64,000 nucleotides of DNA from Paenibacillus sp. HWE-109 (GCF_022163125.1 NZ_CP091881.1:5332001-5396000); one strand, 5' to 3'. Shown: positions 54,201 to 64,000, counted from the stretch's first letter. Translations and numbers: made by a program. The notes: generated by a model from the sequence alone, not told the origin.

Positions 54201-55026
54201 TTTACAAACGTTGACCAACTCCCCGCCATCCGAAGAGTTAAGCTCACCTCCCCCTATACAGGAGCAATCAACAGAAGACTTGCACGCCAAACCCCGTATT
54301 CTGTTGGTTGAAGACAATGAAATTAATCAAGTGGTTGCCCGCACACTGCTCGAGAACATGCATTGTGACGTCCAGATAGCACCAGGCGGTTTAGAAGCTT
54401 TGCAGGCTTTGGAGATTACCCGCTATGACCTCATCTTGATGGACATTCACATGCCTGGCCTTGATGGTATCGAAACGACCAAGCTCATTCGTCTTCAACC
54501 TCAGTGGAGTCAGATTCCGATTATTGCCGTAACGGCTGATTCCACTACGGAACAACGCTTGGCATGTCTACGCGCCGGTATGAATGAGGTGATCTCTAAA
54601 CCAATTATTCCAGACCGATTATTCACCGTTGTAGAAACATTCCTGCAGCAAAGCAAACAAATGGCGGGGCTTGATCTAGATACGGCGGAAGGACTAAGTA
54701 GAGTCGGGGGAAAAACAGACATCTATCAAGGCATGCTGCGAAAGTTCTTAACACAGTCCGCCTCTGTCAGTGAACATCTCACCCAGCAGATACAAAATGG
54801 AAATTATGAAGAGGCGATCAGCCTCTTGCATGCCTTGCGGGGTTCTTCAAGCAACCTGTCTGCCAATCGCGTGTTTGCCGCGGCAACTTTACTGGAAGAT
54901 AGGCTCAAACAAGTCAAAGAAGAACCGGATGACATTCAAACGATCCTGATAGAGAATCAACTTCAATCACTCACTTTCGTCTTAGACGTTGTGATGCTTA
55001 AGATCCAAAATCTGCTTGTTGATTGA
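51265..55026 (+). CDS. Hybrid sensor histidine kinase with dCache, PAS, two REC and HPt domains
   Basis: A 1253-residue phosphorelay protein. In order: TM1 (about 8-28), an extracellular Cache-type sensor (to about 275), TM2 (about 278-300), HAMP, PAS (about 355-480), a second PAS (about 490-615), HisKA with H635 in MSHEIRTPLNG, and HATPase (about 735-855, GGTGLGLVIS). A first REC (about 870-985, D916 in LLILDME), a second REC (D1060 in LILMDIHMPGLDG) and a C-terminal HPt with H1189 in LLHALRGSSSN complete it. All key residues appear intact, so a full internal relay is possible. No output regulator is adjacent. Confidence 0.93.
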   Translation: MSSSLRFKLVALLVLITSISIAVVGITNYVLSRNKLIDQLKEQSISSVTNSAQNLYDFLSIRVAEVELVSRVSVMKHGSKAEQLSYLREELETGGKRFYSMGIVDLNGQLTLTTGATLNIQNEQRFQDVLQGKTCLSDPHFGKLSGKYLISIITPVFSDNNQVTGYVDFTLDAEQTFLEHLHPPLEKGEILIVNREGLILFHTDTSQILDFNIFSQYPRLTPAFDKALQQNAGFLDEAYDGGQKARWFYANVPKLDWYLAYSMPVSAFEAPTSPLLWSTICLILLAAAIIFLLIYLTANTLIIKRIKQILHVTESVAAGNFYIKPLEIKSKDDLGALAHSVNGMIENLRELFEPFEAFIHHNNYAMIVTDPNFTINHINSRAAELLGYSFAEVHKQATPYLWLDQEQLTERAAKYSAELGEYVPADCTALVIRTLRQLKEDTEWIWHHKDGSRIYVQLSVSGITHPSGDLKGYVFIARDISDIKESNETKQRLLTIVESARDAIISFDMDGFIFYMNQAGRSSIGVAEGDTSEKHFNDLVEIMNDDINFDKGLETAIQEGFWEFEAEVLTREQRQMFLSIIIVPHCPTDKEAHYFSAITRDITDRIQAKDELIRAKQEADEANLAKGIFLARMSHEIRTPLNGIVGLSHLMERTTMSSLQKDYMSKITRSSLALSQIINDILDFSKLEVDKLAIEHREFLLDETIDRVCETLSVLLGHKPVDFICDIHDQVPLGLIGDSLRLYQVLLNITSNAIKFTDQGTVSLQVRVEQLGEEEVHIRFTILDTGIGMNDEQIAMLFQPFVQADEVASRKFGGTGLGLVISKNIIENMGGTIEVTSHPLSGSEFRIILPFAFCHEPMKTLQRFPLRTFIVEDHSELNRVLVHMLQTMCIEAAGVHTWKEARRAIEVIPIDLLILDMEAADMYGEEVWLDMLEASKHQRIKTIIYTTLPGRDALEMLPAQSMPTAILVKPISKSVLYQTLQTLTNSPPSEELSSPPPIQEQSTEDLHAKPRILLVEDNEINQVVARTLLENMHCDVQIAPGGLEALQALEITRYDLILMDIHMPGLDGIETTKLIRLQPQWSQIPIIAVTADSTTEQRLACLRAGMNEVISKPIIPDRLFTVVETFLQQSKQMAGLDLDTAEGLSRVGGKTDIYQGMLRKFLTQSASVSEHLTQQIQNGNYEEAISLLHALRGSSSNLSANRVFAAATLLEDRLKQVKEEPDDIQTILIENQLQSLTFVLDVVMLKIQNLLVD

Positions 55027-55107
55027 AAAATGTGCTGATTTATGTCACTATATGCATAGGTTCTTCTGTTCCTTAGCAGGTAATTTATACGTATAGGTGG
55101 TTTAATC

Positions 55108-56013
55108 ATGACAGTACAAAGCGCTCCTTACCGCATTTTGTTGTATTATAAATTCGTCACCATTATGGACCACGAGGCGTTAGCCCGTGAACATTTGGCT
55201 TATTGCAAAAAACTTGGCATCAAAGGACGCATCCTGATTGCTCCGGAAGGTATCAATGGTACGCTTTCGGGGACTGTGGAGCAAACTGATGCTTACATGG
55301 CTATGATGCGCCAAGTCCCTCAGTTTCGAGATATGGTTTATAAAATAGATGAGAGTGAAGGCCATGCTTTCAAAAAGCTGTTCGTTCGCCCGAAAAAGGA
55401 ACTCGTCACCTTCCGCTTGGAGGAAGATGTCAATCCGAATGAATTAACCGGCACTCATCTGAAGCCTAAGGAATTCTACGAAAAACTGTTGCAAGAGGAT
55501 GTTATTGTCCTTGATGGCCGCAATCATTATGAATTCGACATCGGCCATTTCCGCGGCGCTATTCGTCCGGAAGTTGAAACGACAAGAGAATTCCCGGAGT
55601 GGATTCGCACCAACCTGCAGGACTTCAAGGATAAACCGATTCTGACTTACTGCACAGGCGGAATCCGCTGCGAGAAGCTATCCGGATTCCTTATTCAGGA
55701 AGGCTTCAAAGACGTCTACCAACTCGATGGCGGTATTGTCAGCTACGGGAAAGACGAAGAAGTGCAAGGCCGGCTTTTCGACGGCAAATGCTACGTCTTC
55801 GACGAACGGATCTCAGTCCCCATCAACCGGACTGACGAAGATATTGTGGTTGGCAAATGCTACCACTGCGGAACGGCCGAAGATCGCTACATTAACTGTG
55901 CGAACGATCTCTGCCATTTGAAGCACATCTGCTGCGAAGCCTGTGAAGAGGAGCACAACAGCTTCTGCTCCAAGGAGTGCGAGGAGAAGACGCTTAGCTC
56001 ACTTGAGGCTTAA
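55108..56013 (+). CDS. trhO: tRNA uridine(34) hydroxylase TrhO (rhodanese-domain)
   Basis: A 301-residue protein with an N-terminal ferredoxin-like UPF0176 region (residues about 5-100), a rhodanese domain with the active cysteine in TYCTGGIRCEK and a C-terminal zinc-type cluster (CYHCGTAEDRYINC through CSKEC). TrhO/YceA uses oxygen to form 5-hydroxyuridine at the wobble position of tRNA. The Bacillus homologue is YbfQ. ATG 55108 follows a weak ATAGGTGG site, 81 bp after the hybrid kinase, so it probably has its own promoter. Confidence 0.93.
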   Translation: MTVQSAPYRILLYYKFVTIMDHEALAREHLAYCKKLGIKGRILIAPEGINGTLSGTVEQTDAYMAMMRQVPQFRDMVYKIDESEGHAFKKLFVRPKKELVTFRLEEDVNPNELTGTHLKPKEFYEKLLQEDVIVLDGRNHYEFDIGHFRGAIRPEVETTREFPEWIRTNLQDFKDKPILTYCTGGIRCEKLSGFLIQEGFKDVYQLDGGIVSYGKDEEVQGRLFDGKCYVFDERISVPINRTDEDIVVGKCYHCGTAEDRYINCANDLCHLKHICCEACEEEHNSFCSKECEEKTLSSLEA

Positions 56014-56064
56014 AGGCGTTCTTATCGAGAGCCTTTCATAAATAGGTGACCATCTGCATGCATT

Positions 56065-56107
56065 AAAAATGCCGCTATCTGGCCGGAATCCAGATAGCGG
56101 CATTTTT
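56065..56107. terminator. Bidirectional terminator
   Basis: AAAAATGCCGCTATCTGG pairs with CCAGATAGCGGCATTTTT around CCGGAAT. It separates trhO (plus) from the glycoside-hydrolase-like pseudogene (minus). Confidence 0.93.
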
Positions 56108-56115
56108 ATTACGTA

Positions 56116-59100
56116 CTAGTTTGCAGGTGCTTCTGTAATGGTATATACACCATTGACAACGGTGTTGAACGTATAGGCAAGCTCGTTTGTATGTCTCGTG
56201 GTACCTCGTGTTGCTGGGACCGTAATACCGTTTTTGTCTTTAACAACGATGCCATTCGCCCATGGAGATACCAGGGTAACTGATTTACCCACGTCGCTGA
56301 TGATTTCGGCTGACAGCACTTTTCCGTTTTTCAGTTCGCTCGAAACACGGAATGCGTTTTTCGCGCGCAAGGTAACAAACTTGGCATCAACGTTCTTACT
56401 CCATGCCGGGAATAGACGCATTTCGAACGTTCCTCCGGAAATGTCATTCAACTCGTTCTGCAGCAGCATGCTGTTGACACTTTCCAGCGCACCGCTATTT
56501 TCATAAGAGGCACCGCTGTCATAGAACTTCTTGCTATTGTAGATCATGTTTAGCGTTTTATGGAAACGATCGGTTAAAAGATCAGCATCAACTCCTATTC
56601 TTGCAGCAACGGTGTACGACTTTGAAAAACCATTAAGTGTGCCGCCATTGAAATGCGGATTCAAATAATCGCCATAATCGAAGGTATCCTTGGCAATTTG
56701 AAGAAGCGCAGGGTCTGAACCTATGTTGATCAATTCACTTGGATGAACGGAGCCTTCCATGACAACAGGCTGGTTGTTATTCGAGATGTAAGCAGCCCAT
56801 GGTAAATCATAGTATTTAACTTGAATTGGATTAGCGCTCTCAACACCGCCTACAAAAATCTCCTTGTTATGGCTGAAGCCAAGTGCAGCTAATTGGCTTA
56901 CGGTCGTCGGGTTGTTCGTGCTTGTCGGAATCGGAGACAGGTTGGCAAGTACCTCCTGGCATTTGGCAACCAAATCTGCATCGACATTCAAACGCTGCGC
57001 CATTTCCATAAAGTCTCTGAAAGTTGAACGGATATACCCCATGTCCATGGAAGCATTGATATTCCATCCCCCTTCGTTATTTGCACTATTATAAACCCAA
57101 TATTTACCGTCTTCTTTTTTCACTACAAAATCACAGTAAAATTGTACCACTTGTTTAATAGCAGGATAAATAAACCTTTTCAGATCCTCGTCATCCCTGT
57201 TATACAGCCAATCCCATTCCAAGGCTCGGGTGAACAAAGCAACGTTAGTCTTTTGGTCACTTGATAATTGGGGGATTCTTTCACTTGCAACTGGCGCTGG
57301 ATCCAATTTCCCGTAGAAAGCCATTATTGGCAGCGTGTGCCTGTCGGCTTAAGTGCCCTGATATCCTCTCGCAGCCGTTCTTTGTTGCTCAAAACTTAGA
57401 GAATTCACAGCATCAGCGTAATAAGGCTGAAGCATATCCGTGCGGTTGCTGGAATGCACCCCATAGAATGGCGCTTCATAGTTATAGTTCAAAACGGCAT
57501 GGCCATCGGCTGCTGAAGTATCATTCGTGTTGAATAGGCCGTTTAAACCGCCTACCACATTCGGCTGCTCGGCCCAATCTGGCGTTTGACGAATAGCGCA
57601 TCCCAGTATATAGAGCGTAGTGTAATAATAATTCTGTATGACTGGGTCGTCTAATTTCACATATGATTTCAACCAATAATTTTTCCACCAGTTCAGATGA
57701 TAGGCACGGGCTGTATCGATCGATGCTTCCGTTATCGCATTTAATTTCTGTAAAGCAATATTTTTCACTGTCGTTAAATCTTTGTTAACGAGAATGGAAC
57801 CAATTCCAGCTGGCACTTTCAATCCGCTGTGCGTATACAACACAGTAGCGATTTTCGCAGTCTCTCCAGGATTCAGTGTCAACATAATCACGTTGTCCGC
57901 TCCCAACTGATAGTTGCCCTTGATTACTTTGGTTGCCGTTGCTCCCCGAAACACAAATCCTGTTTCGTTATCTCGGGTCAACCAAATCACATTCCTGTCG
58001 GTTCCCGTTGCATTGACAACTCCTTCAGTTGTCGGACTACTCAATTGGATTTTTACTTTCTGCGGACCGGAAGATGAACTGTCCAAGGTAACATTCGTAA
58101 ACATGGCATTCTGGTCGTCCGCCACCCAAGTCTTATAGCTGACCAAATTGCTGTTATACTCCATCTTGCTGCGGATTTCGGCATTCAAAATGTCGCGTTC
58201 ATGCGAGAAACGTCCGTTATCCAACTTAGGAGGATTGATCACATTGGATCCGTTATTATACAAATTAATATCCGTAATACGCGCGGAGGTCATATCGTTG
58301 GGAAAATGCAGAGTTGCATATTGCGGATTTACAGGCGTTGTTGTGTCTACCCTCAAGTATTTGGTGGTAATCGGCGCAGCAAAATCAAACGTATTGCTAT
58401 AAACAGACGAATACACACTGCCTGTTACACTTTTAATTGTTGTCCAATTTACACCATTATTGGAAGTCTGGATATCATAATTATAGAGGTTATACTTCAC
58501 TTCATCTGGAAAAAGTACGCTATGATGCTTGAGTTCAATCTTGTTGAATGTGAATGGCTCTCTTCCTTGAACACTGACCCACTTTTCCAGAGGACGCGGC
58601 AATCCGGTTGTTTGGGAAACTTTTTGCGAATATGATATCCACTCCGTCCCCTCATTCGAATCAAATGCATAGGCTGGACTATAATTTTGTGGATTCGCCT
58701 CATTATCTTTCTGATTATTAATTAAAATAGAATTAGAAGAGTCAAATGTAAATGGAGGTGGAGGACTAGGAGGGGATGGAACTATAGGATCTCCGTTTGC
58801 AAATGTCAACCGGGCATTCATAATTTTTTTATAACTCCACGCGTTTCCGCTGGCAAGGAAGTAGCTTTGCTGATTTCTTAAGGCATCTGAGACAACACCA
58901 AAGGTTCCATTGCCCATCAACATACCCGAAGTCATATATTTACCGTTAATAACCGTATCAACTGGCGTATTTTGTTTGGCCGTGAGTCCTGACAAGAGTG
59001 TGTTTAATTCCGGCCAATTGACTTTTGTGGATGCCGGAACGATTTTCATCGTCGTTTCATTGCTTTCGGCACCAAGAGCAAAATCATTTCCGGCAAAATC

Positions 59101-60141
59101 GGCTTTCACCATATAAGTGCCGACCTCGATCGGAGGCGCGTTTTTCCATGTCGCACCAGGTGTTAGCGCCTTATATTTATAAATATAAGGGACTTGGATC
59201 GGATACGATACCCCCCCTGTCATTGGAACATTAATTCCTGTATAGGTGAAGGACTGGCTCTCCAGAGAAAGTTTAATGGTTGCTTTGGTTATCGTGAGAA
59301 GGGCGACATTGCTCTCCGCGCTGTTATACGTTTCATTTCCTGGAAATACAGCCTTTACATCATACTGCCCGATTTGGGATGGGGCCGTTTCCGTAAAAGG
59401 ATCGAGCGTGCCACGTCTTTTATACAGATACTTTAAAGGAATTTGCGTATAATCAACCCCTCCCTTGTAAGCGATCGGAGCGGTTGCGCCATCGGCATAC
59501 CAATTGACCGGTTCGCCTGTGTAGCCGACTGTCCGATTATTCAAGGTAAGGACCGGCGCCTTATTATACAATGTGCTTACGGCATCGCTGCTGCTGAAGA
59601 GCTCGATTTCGGCCAGTCGAGCTTCGGTACCGCCTCCGGATCCGCTTTGCTCCGGGCTGATATACTCTACTTTAAAATAACGAGCCGTAACAGGCGTTGA
59701 AAGCGTACGCTGCGTGACATCATAGATATTGCGTTCCACCTGATCCACCTGAGTCCAGTTGACATCGTCCATGCTTACGCTTACTTTGAAACTCTGCGGG
59801 TTTAAGCTCTTGTCTCCAAATACGCCATAGTGGTGAAGCACATACTTGGAGATACTTTTCTCTGAAGGAAGTTGAATCTTCAACCAGTGCGGCCTCACAT
59901 TGTGGTTGGATATCCAGGTATAGTTATCTCCAGAGACGTTACCGTCAATCGTTTTGCCGGAATTGTTCTTATACAAATTGCTGCTCGCCGTTACAACAAC
60001 ACCCGGCAATCTTGTCAATGATTGTTCATTCGGCGACGCAAATGCGAAATTGGTTTGAAGAGATGCGAACATACACGCTGCTAATAATCCTGCAATCATT
60101 TTCCTATAAGCCTGTTTCAATTTTCTCTTTTCTTTGAACAT
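56116..60141 (-). pseudogene. Large secreted glycoside-hydrolase-like protein (GH95-like) with one in-frame stop
   Basis: One reading frame of about 1341 codons broken once by TAA at 57351-57349; the frame stays the same on both sides (eight codons separate it from the next ATG). Order: signal peptide (about 1-35), F5/8 type C domain (about 45-185), two MBG/YDG-like beta repeats (about 190-365), then a hydrolase-like region interrupted by a second F5/8-type domain (about 470-620) after a Pro-rich linker. An alpha/alpha-barrel-like part spans the stop, and a beta domain lies at the end. The barrel resembles GH95-type fucosidases or galactosidases. ATG 60141 has GGAGG upstream. It may be a nonsense allele, a readthrough gene or a sequencing error. 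It lies just after an Lpl-type ABC operon. Confidence 0.75.
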
Positions 60142-60355
60142 TAAATAACCTCCTCGATTTGGGGTTTGCCGAGGCTCTGCCTGAAGCTCCTCAGCCAATC
60201 TAAATCAGAAAGCACGTCTCAGCAGCCAAGCTCTTGTGTCAGAACCATATCGTCATCGCCGTACCCTGAAAGATTTATTATCCCTCCTTCCGCTATTTAT
60301 GGTTATTTTAATCATGGCGGAGGTACACTTCACCCCCCGCCACGTTGACACCCGC

Positions 60356-61909
60356 TTACTTATTATTTGCTGCCTTCCAAGCATCAATTTGTGTTTGCAT
60401 TTCAGCCAGCAGCTTATCCATGCCTGCTTTTTTCAGCTTATCATTTAATTTCGGCAACGCAGTATCAGGATCAAGCGCTCCGGTTATCAGACCCGCTTTA
60501 TACTCGCTAATGGCGGAAGCGCATTGCGCCAGTTCGCTTTTCACCTTCGAAGGGTCGAAGCTGAAGCCGAGCACTTTGGATGAAATTGCGGCCTTGTTCA
60601 TATCAGGGCCTGCCGGGAACCATTTGGGTTGTAACGGACTCGTCCGATAAGAATTAAACATATTGCCGTACTCCCAACCTGAAGCAACATTATAGCCGCT
60701 ATTAGGGATGGTTTCGATTAAATCTTCACCTGTTTTTTTGTAATGCTTGTTTTCAATTCCATAGTTCATAAGGTTAAATAGCTTAGCGTCCGAATACATT
60801 AAATCATAAAACATCATAGCCCGCTCCGGATTCTTGGATGTACGGGGAATAGCTGTCAAAGTTCCAATAATGGAACCAGTGCTCATGTAAGGGGCAGAAA
60901 ATTGTGCTGTTAATACGTTTTCCGGCTTCCCATTGCCGTAACGATCAGCTTGGTTAGCTGGTACATCTGGATTCATAACGGCTGTTCTTGTAATATACTT
61001 CCCTGCCTTCTCATCCGCCTCAAGATCCGTAATGGTCGGTGCATCTTTGCGGATAATGCCTTTTTGATACCACTCATGCATCAGCTTAAGGAAGTTCACA
61101 TACTCCTTAGTCTCAAAGAGATTGACGATCTTCGTATTGTTGTCATTAATAAGAAGCACGCCTGGATTCGTGTCAGCGAAGTACTCAATGCCAAGCGCAG
61201 ACCCAATATAGCCTAGCTGATCGTCGTTGCCTTTGACCCGGAATGCGTATTTATCCTTCTCACCGGTAGCAACTTTTTCCAGGAAGGGAGTCAAATCTTC
61301 TAGCTTCTTGGCTTTCGACGGGTCGAAACCATATTTATCCGCATACGTTTTATTGATAAGCATACCTGGTGTTCTTGCTAGAACTTGTGTATTAATAATG
61401 CCATACAGCTTACCGTTAATCTTGGGAGCTTCCCAGGCTTTTTCAGGCACTTGCTTCAAAATGTTCGTACCATATTTCTTGAGCAGATCCGTAACATCCA
61501 GATAAGCGCCTTTATTCACGGCTGAAACATAATCATTCGTCCAATTCGAGGTGAACATTAAATCTACATTTTCACCGGATGCAAGCACGGCCTGCATTTT
61601 TTGATCGTAATTTCCCCAATCCACAAATTCAATATCGAGGTCGGCATTAATTTTTTCTTTCGTGATTTTGCTCATCTCTGTGAATACCGCTTTAGCATCC
61701 GGGAAAGCACCTTGAGGCAGGTACCATTTGAGCGTTACCGGATCCAATTTCTTTGCTTCGGAGCTCGGAGCCGTTGTTTGGTTTGCCGCGGCAGTCGGTG
61801 AAGCTGTTGAAGGGGTTTCCCCCGTTTTGCCGCAACCGGCAAGCATCATGGAGCTCAACAGGATCGTGGATAATACAACCGGCAGCGATTTCATTTTTCT
61901 AGTTCTCAT
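60356..61909 (-). CDS. Extracellular sugar-binding lipoprotein (LplA-like)
   Basis: A 517-residue lipoprotein with a lipobox SSMMLAGC and Cys at residue 26, a Ser/Thr/Pro linker, and a type-1 solute-binding fold (DLMFTSNWTND, TRTAVMNPDVP). It belongs to the large LplA/YtcQ group of Paenibacillus oligosaccharide-binding proteins that work with LplB- and LplC-type permeases. ATG 61909 follows GGGAGG. It lies between the permeases and the secreted hydrolase-like gene, as in carbohydrate-utilisation loci; the sugar is unknown. Confidence 0.92.
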   Translation of the reverse strand: MRTRKMKSLPVVLSTILLSSMMLAGCGKTGETPSTASPTAAANQTTAPSSEAKKLDPVTLKWYLPQGAFPDAKAVFTEMSKITKEKINADLDIEFVDWGNYDQKMQAVLASGENVDLMFTSNWTNDYVSAVNKGAYLDVTDLLKKYGTNILKQVPEKAWEAPKINGKLYGIINTQVLARTPGMLINKTYADKYGFDPSKAKKLEDLTPFLEKVATGEKDKYAFRVKGNDDQLGYIGSALGIEYFADTNPGVLLINDNNTKIVNLFETKEYVNFLKLMHEWYQKGIIRKDAPTITDLEADEKAGKYITRTAVMNPDVPANQADRYGNGKPENVLTAQFSAPYMSTGSIIGTLTAIPRTSKNPERAMMFYDLMYSDAKLFNLMNYGIENKHYKKTGEDLIETIPNSGYNVASGWEYGNMFNSYRTSPLQPKWFPAGPDMNKAAISSKVLGFSFDPSKVKSELAQCASAISEYKAGLITGALDPDTALPKLNDKLKKAGMDKLLAEMQTQIDAWKAANNK

Positions 61910-61962
61910 TTTTAGTGCCTCCCTAATTATCTATTATTGAACACCCAGATGAGTGCAACAAC

Positions 61963-62850
61963 CTAACCTTTAACAGCGCCTAATGTGAGCCCTTTAACGA
62001 TGTACTTCTGAAAGAATGGAAAAACGAACATCATAGGACCTATCGCCAGCACCGCAATAGCCATGCGAGCGGATTCTCCAGGAATTTGATCCATATTAAT
62101 ATTCAGCCCCGCCTGCATATGACTGGTTAAATGCTCCAGATTCGACATGATGCTCTGCAGCAAGTATTGCAGGGGTACGAGATTTGTATCCGAAATGTAC
62201 AACATGGCCAGCCACCAATCATTCCAGTAGCCCAGCGCGTAGAATAACCCGACAGTAGCCAGCGCAGGCTTGGACAATGGCACGATGATACCGCCGAAGA
62301 TGCGCAGCTCGCTTGCTCCGTCGATCTTCGCTGATTCTATGATTTCAAATGGCAGACTTATCAGAAATCCGCGCATGAGCATGGCGAACCAAGCACTTAC
62401 GCCATAAGGCAGAAACAGAGAAAATATCGTGTCCTGCAAATGCAGAATCTTGGTCACAACCATATAGGTGGGGACAAGCCCCCCATTGAAAATCATTGTA
62501 AAAAATACATAAAACGTCGTAATGCGGTGATATCTGTAATCTTTACGTGTCATGACGTAAGCAACAGAAGTTGTCAAAACGAGGCTTAAAACAGTGCCTA
62601 GAACAGTAACGATCATTGTAATGACATACGCATTGATCAACTGCTTCGGCGTTTGTACCAGATAGGTATAGGCCATGCCAGAGATATGCTTAGGAATGAG
62701 GCTATATCCATAGTGTGCGATATCCGAATCAGAGGATACTGACACCGAAAGCACATAAATCAGCGGAATGACCGTCACTATTGAAATTAAAATGAAAAAC
62801 GTGATATTGATACCATGGAACCATTGCTGCGCCCGATTTCGAATCGGCAT
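61963..62850 (-). CDS. Carbohydrate ABC permease, LplC/YtcP-like
   Basis: A 295-residue membrane protein with six hydrophobic helices and the EAA loop in ESAKIDGASELRIFGGIIVP. The C-terminal VKGLTLGAVKG ending is typical of the LplC/YtcP family. It would pair with the LplB-type permease just upstream and take substrate from the adjacent lipoprotein. ATG 62850 has GAAAGGAG upstream. The ATPase is not encoded here; MsmX-type shared ATPases serve such systems in Bacillus. Confidence 0.93.
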   Translation of the reverse strand: MPIRNRAQQWFHGINITFFILISIVTVIPLIYVLSVSVSSDSDIAHYGYSLIPKHISGMAYTYLVQTPKQLINAYVITMIVTVLGTVLSLVLTTSVAYVMTRKDYRYHRITTFYVFFTMIFNGGLVPTYMVVTKILHLQDTIFSLFLPYGVSAWFAMLMRGFLISLPFEIIESAKIDGASELRIFGGIIVPLSKPALATVGLFYALGYWNDWWLAMLYISDTNLVPLQYLLQSIMSNLEHLTSHMQAGLNINMDQIPGESARMAIAVLAIGPMMFVFPFFQKYIVKGLTLGAVKG

Positions 62851-62869
62851 AACTTTCTCTCCTTTCTGC

Positions 62870-63790
62870 CTAGAACAATGCGCTCTCGCTGTCTATTTTT
62901 TTGACGATCCGATTTGTAATTAGGACAAGCACAAGACCGACAAACGATTGGTAAAGACCTGCGGCTGATGCCATCCCGATATCGCCTACGACTCTTAACG
63001 AACGATACACGTAGGTGTCAATAACATCGGTAGTCGCATATAAGGCTCCAGCATTGCGGGGAACGAAATAAAACAAGCCGAAATCCGAAAAGAATATCTT
63101 GCCCACATTCAGCATGAAAAGCAACAGCACCAGAGGCACAATTAGCGGATACGAAATGCGCAAGATCTGTTGATACCTGGAGGCTCCATCAATAGAAGCT
63201 GCTTCATAATAGCTCGGATCAATTGACATCAATCCAGTATAGAAAATGATTGCCGTATAGCCGACATTTTTCCAGAGATACGTAATCACCAGGATCACAG
63301 GCCAATATTTGGGATCCGAGTACCAATCTACTGGCGCGATCTTCAGCCCTTCCAGCAACTTATTGACGGCGCCATAAGTAGGATTTAGCAGAATATACGT
63401 TAAATAGCCTACGACAACCCAGGACAAAAAATAAGGAAAAAAAAGCACAGTTTGAAACACTCTCACTGCTTTTCTTCCCAGCTCAGCCAGCAGAATTCCG
63501 CATACAACCGAAGCCGCCAATCCAATAACAATAAACAAAGCATTCAACAGCAGCGTATTACGCGTTACTCTGAGCGCATCCTGAGAAGTAAAGAAAAACT
63601 TAAAATTATCCAGACCCGCCCAATCGCTCCCCCAGATCCCTTTGGCATAATTAAAGTCCTTGAATGCCAGTACAGTTCCGAACATCGGCAAGTAAGAGAA
63701 AGCAAAAACAAACAGCAGTGCCGGAAGTGAAATGAGAAACAAACTTTTGTTTTTTCTCAAATAGGTTATCTCTTTCTTTAGCGCAATCAC
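62870..63790 (-). CDS. Carbohydrate ABC permease, LplB-like
   Basis: A 306-residue permease with six helices and the EAA loop in YEAASIDGASRYQQILRISYP, of the LplB/YtcP-partner family. The start is GTG 63790: GAAGGAG lies 7 bases upstream, while an in-frame ATG at 63838 has no site. It is the first gene of the operon LplB-LplC-LplA-hydrolase, with a 19-bp gap to the next gene. The 210 bases between it and the right edge hold no gene that I can see, presumably the operon promoter. Confidence 0.92.
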   Translation of the reverse strand: MIALKKEITYLRKNKSLFLISLPALLFVFAFSYLPMFGTVLAFKDFNYAKGIWGSDWAGLDNFKFFFTSQDALRVTRNTLLLNALFIVIGLAASVVCGILLAELGRKAVRVFQTVLFFPYFLSWVVVGYLTYILLNPTYGAVNKLLEGLKIAPVDWYSDPKYWPVILVITYLWKNVGYTAIIFYTGLMSIDPSYYEAASIDGASRYQQILRISYPLIVPLVLLLFMLNVGKIFFSDFGLFYFVPRNAGALYATTDVIDTYVYRSLRVVGDIGMASAAGLYQSFVGLVLVLITNRIVKKIDSESALF

Positions 63791-64000
63791 AGTCCCACTC
63801 CTTCGGTAAATTAATGTCTCGGCTTGATGACACCCCAAATGTAAGGCATATGTTAATGAACCGTATACTGCTCATTTTTTTTCAAACTGTTTCGGCGACC
63901 GCACTTTTTCGACCTTCCCCTTTCCATGACTGCATTTTTTTATCGGTATACAAAAAAACCGTTACGCAGCAAGGTCTGAGCGGCCTATACTAACGTAAAC

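Noticed and set aside
1..64000. CRISPR arrays, rRNA or tRNA genes
   Set aside because: No regularly spaced repeats with unique spacers and no RNA gene signature were found on either strand.

Overview
The window looks like a chromosomal segment of a spore-forming Firmicute, most likely Paenibacillus or a close relative. The sequence shows strong GGAGG ribosome sites, sigma-A-like promoters, U-tract terminators, the sporulation pair yhbH-spoVR, FecCD siderophore permeases behind a Bacillus-type Fur box, an Lpl-type carbohydrate ABC operon and several chemoreceptors. No rRNA, tRNA or CRISPR array was seen. The genus is an inference from gene content.

Layout. 0-4 kb: a small catabolic cluster (NMT1/THI5-type binding protein, Rieske oxygenase, Trz/Atz-type amidohydrolase) with a divergent AsnC/Lrp regulator. 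4-6 kb: an IS110-family element whose transposase is broken by a 46-bp tandem duplication. 6-7 kb: a YhaM-type exoribonuclease. 7-15 kb: a five-gene operon (SWIM protein, HEAT protein, MoxR AAA+ ATPase, DUF5682 protein, VWA protein) resembling the enterobacterial yehQ/L/M/P set. 15-24 kb: an RNA-repair locus with two rtcB ligase genes, an RlaP/YcgL-type nucleotidyltransferase, an AAA ATPase, the 2'-phosphotransferase kptA and tatD, facing two tandem WYL regulators. Between the two rtcB genes are a sigma-A promoter, an undescribed 29-codon ORF with a strong ribosome site, and an intrinsic terminator, which together look like an attenuator leader. 24-27 kb: a Fur-boxed siderophore permease pair with a FhuF-like reductase. 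27-35 kb: a Wadjet-type SMC defence operon in the order jetD-A-B-C. 35-36 kb: a gene-poor stretch with interspersed repeats and a decayed IS91-type transposase.

36-46 kb: a Uma2-family nuclease, yhbH-spoVR, a two-component system, an exported protein, a soluble chemoreceptor, a small 70-codon gene and a phosphodiester glycosidase. 46-56 kb: aldo/keto reductase, nicotinate phosphoribosyltransferase, an SPW membrane protein, a membrane chemoreceptor, a 1253-residue hybrid histidine kinase and the tRNA hydroxylase trhO. 56-64 kb: an Lpl-type ABC operon (two permeases and a lipoprotein) ending in a large secreted glycoside-hydrolase-like gene interrupted by one in-frame TAA.

The most noteworthy items are the RNA-repair locus with its leader, its closeness to the MoxR/VWA/SWIM operon and Wadjet (together a stress and defence region of about 28 kb), and an interspersed repeat family built from the module ATAGCGGATCGTAGTTCCC. 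Two 240-bp composite copies of that repeat lie about 10.7 kb apart.
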